Origin: an uncultured beta proteobacterium
GTDB taxonomy: Bacteria > Pseudomonadota > Gammaproteobacteria > Burkholderiales > Burkholderiaceae_C
Direction: 5' to 3'
DNA length: 5,875 nt
NCBI GenBank assembly: GCA_903958915.1
Contig: CAJBVC010000692.1
Coordinates: 1-5,875 of the forward strand
Of this stretch, positions 4,867 through 5,875 are shown piece after piece. The notes beneath the pieces were generated by a model. It did no database searches. It was given only the letters and a program-made list of their open reading frames with translations, and was not told the origin of the DNA. Every line of letters begins with the position of its first letter. Within the stretch, counting starts at the first letter, position 1. Both the position numbers and the translations under genes were made by a program.

Positions 4867-5875
4867 CACTGCGCAACCAGTTCTTTCTGCTTCTGTGCGC
4901 GCTGTTTTTCACAGTGCTCGGTGTGATCTTTGCGGTGTCGGTATCGGGAACCCGTGCCTATCTGGAACAGCAACTCGCTTCCCACGCCCAGGATGCGGCC
5001 ACTGCGATGTCGGTCACGCTGGGGCAGTCGATGGGCAAGGGGGATGACGTGTTGGCCCAGGCTCAGGTGGCCAGTGTCTTTGACCGGGGATTCTTCAAGA
5101 GTATCAAGGTGCTCTCCAAAGACCGCGTGGAAATTGTCAGCAAGGTGTTGCCAGTCAAGATCGAGGGTGTTCCCGAGTTCTTCGTGTCGGCGTTTCCCAT
5201 CGATACCCCAGTGGGCGAGGCTTTCGTTGGCTCAGGTTGGAAACAACTTGGCAAAGTACTGGTGGAGAGCCAGCCTACCTATGCCTACCAGCACCTTTGG
5301 AGTACTTCCATGCAGATGCTGGGCTGGCTTGGGCTGGTGTACGCTGCTGCGCTGGCGTTGGCCTATCTGGTGCTGCACTTCATCCTCAAGCCACTGAGAG
5401 CGATCGAAAAGACCGCGATTGACGTGCAGGCCAAGCGGTTTGAGCAAATCACCCAGACACCCAAGGCGCCGGAGTTGGCACGGGTGGTGGGTGCGATGAA
5501 CCAGATGTCCAGGAAAGTGGGCGAAATGCTCGATGCCGAAACCGCCAAGGTGGCGGCATTGCACAAGCAGGCCTACGAGGACGAACTCACGGGTTTATTG
5601 AACCGCCGCGGGTTTGAGTTGCGATTGACGGAGTTGCTTTCCGGTGAGCAGCAGTTTTCATTGGCAGCGATTGTGGCCGTTGAAATTGACGACATGCGCA
5701 TGCTCAATCGCGAACATGGTTTCGCCGCCGGGGAGTTTGTCATGCGCTCCGTGGTGAACGCTGCGAAGACCGCTTTTGCGCAGGCGCAGTTGGGGATTCT
5801 TGCGCGCAGCAACGAGTTTGCTTTCAGCTTTGTGGCACCGGATGTGACTTTTGAAAAAGTGGTCGAGCTGGCAAC
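4863..5875 (+). CDS. lapD: LapD-like inner-membrane c-di-GMP receptor (3' partial)
   Basis: Reading from ATG 4863 gives 337 codons with no stop before the window ends. Residues 8-28 are a first membrane segment. Residues about 29-150 form a LapD/MoxY-type periplasmic domain: the SVSGTRAYLEQQLASHAQDAA style start, EGVPEFF at 101-107, and GWKQLG at 125-130 with W126 matching the Trp used by Pseudomonas LapD to contact the protease LapG. A second membrane segment spans about 152-174, followed by HAMP (KPL at 176-178) and a linker helix to about 237. The GGDEF domain starts with DELTGLLNRR (240-249) but is degenerate: the motif reads RSNEF (315-319), the first metal Asp is E274, and no RxxD inhibitory site is present. 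This fits a receptor rather than a cyclase. In characterised LapD proteins, c-di-GMP binding to the EAL domain makes the periplasmic domain sequester LapG and protect a surface adhesin. That EAL domain would lie past the window end. Confidence 0.88.
   Translation, partial: MTLRNQFFLLLCALFFTVLGVIFAVSVSGTRAYLEQQLASHAQDAATAMSVTLGQSMGKGDDVLAQAQVASVFDRGFFKSIKVLSKDRVEIVSKVLPVKIEGVPEFFVSAFPIDTPVGEAFVGSGWKQLGKVLVESQPTYAYQHLWSTSMQMLGWLGLVYAAALALAYLVLHFILKPLRAIEKTAIDVQAKRFEQITQTPKAPELARVVGAMNQMSRKVGEMLDAETAKVAALHKQAYEDELTGLLNRRGFELRLTELLSGEQQFSLAAIVAVEIDDMRMLNREHGFAAGEFVMRSVVNAAKTAFAQAQLGILARSNEFAFSFVAPDVTFEKVVELA

Overview
The window looks like a stretch of a Gram-negative betaproteobacterial chromosome, probably Burkholderiales and possibly Comamonadaceae. 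This rests on moderately high GC, protein sequence style and the gene families present; no marker gene fixes the genus. All five supported genes are on the plus strand. They join two themes: cyclic-di-GMP signalling, and surface polysaccharide or biofilm matrix production.

Layout. (1) 1-1596: the 3' part of a PAS-GGDEF-EAL protein whose N-terminus lies before the window. Its diguanylate cyclase half is intact, but its EAL half has lost several residues of the phosphodiesterase active site. (2) 1593-2696: a sugar-nucleotide nucleotidyltransferase with a C-terminal left-handed beta-helix, starting at a GTG that overlaps the previous stop (GTGA). (3) 2697-2876: an A-tract-rich intergenic region carrying a well-spaced sigma-54 (-24/-12) promoter. 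(4) 2877-3305: a 142-aa secreted protein of unknown function with a Gly/Asn/Thr-rich tail, followed by a strong intrinsic terminator at 3326-3353. (5) 3397-4866: a multi-membrane-span O-antigen ligase/Wzy-type protein. (6) 4863 to the window end: the first 337 residues of a LapD-type inside-out c-di-GMP receptor (periplasmic domain, HAMP, degenerate GGDEF), overlapping the ligase gene by ATGA. Its EAL domain should lie beyond the window.

How they may work together (inference): the first protein makes or senses c-di-GMP, the nucleotidyltransferase supplies an activated sugar, the Wzy/ligase protein polymerises or transfers the glycan, and the LapD-like receptor passes c-di-GMP status to the periplasm, classically by holding the adhesin protease LapG. 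The small secreted protein is the only gene with its own sigma-54 promoter and terminator, so it may be a separately controlled and abundant matrix or envelope component. It is the least explained element here. No RNA genes, mobile elements or CRISPR arrays were seen, and no stretch over 300 bases lacks a gene.
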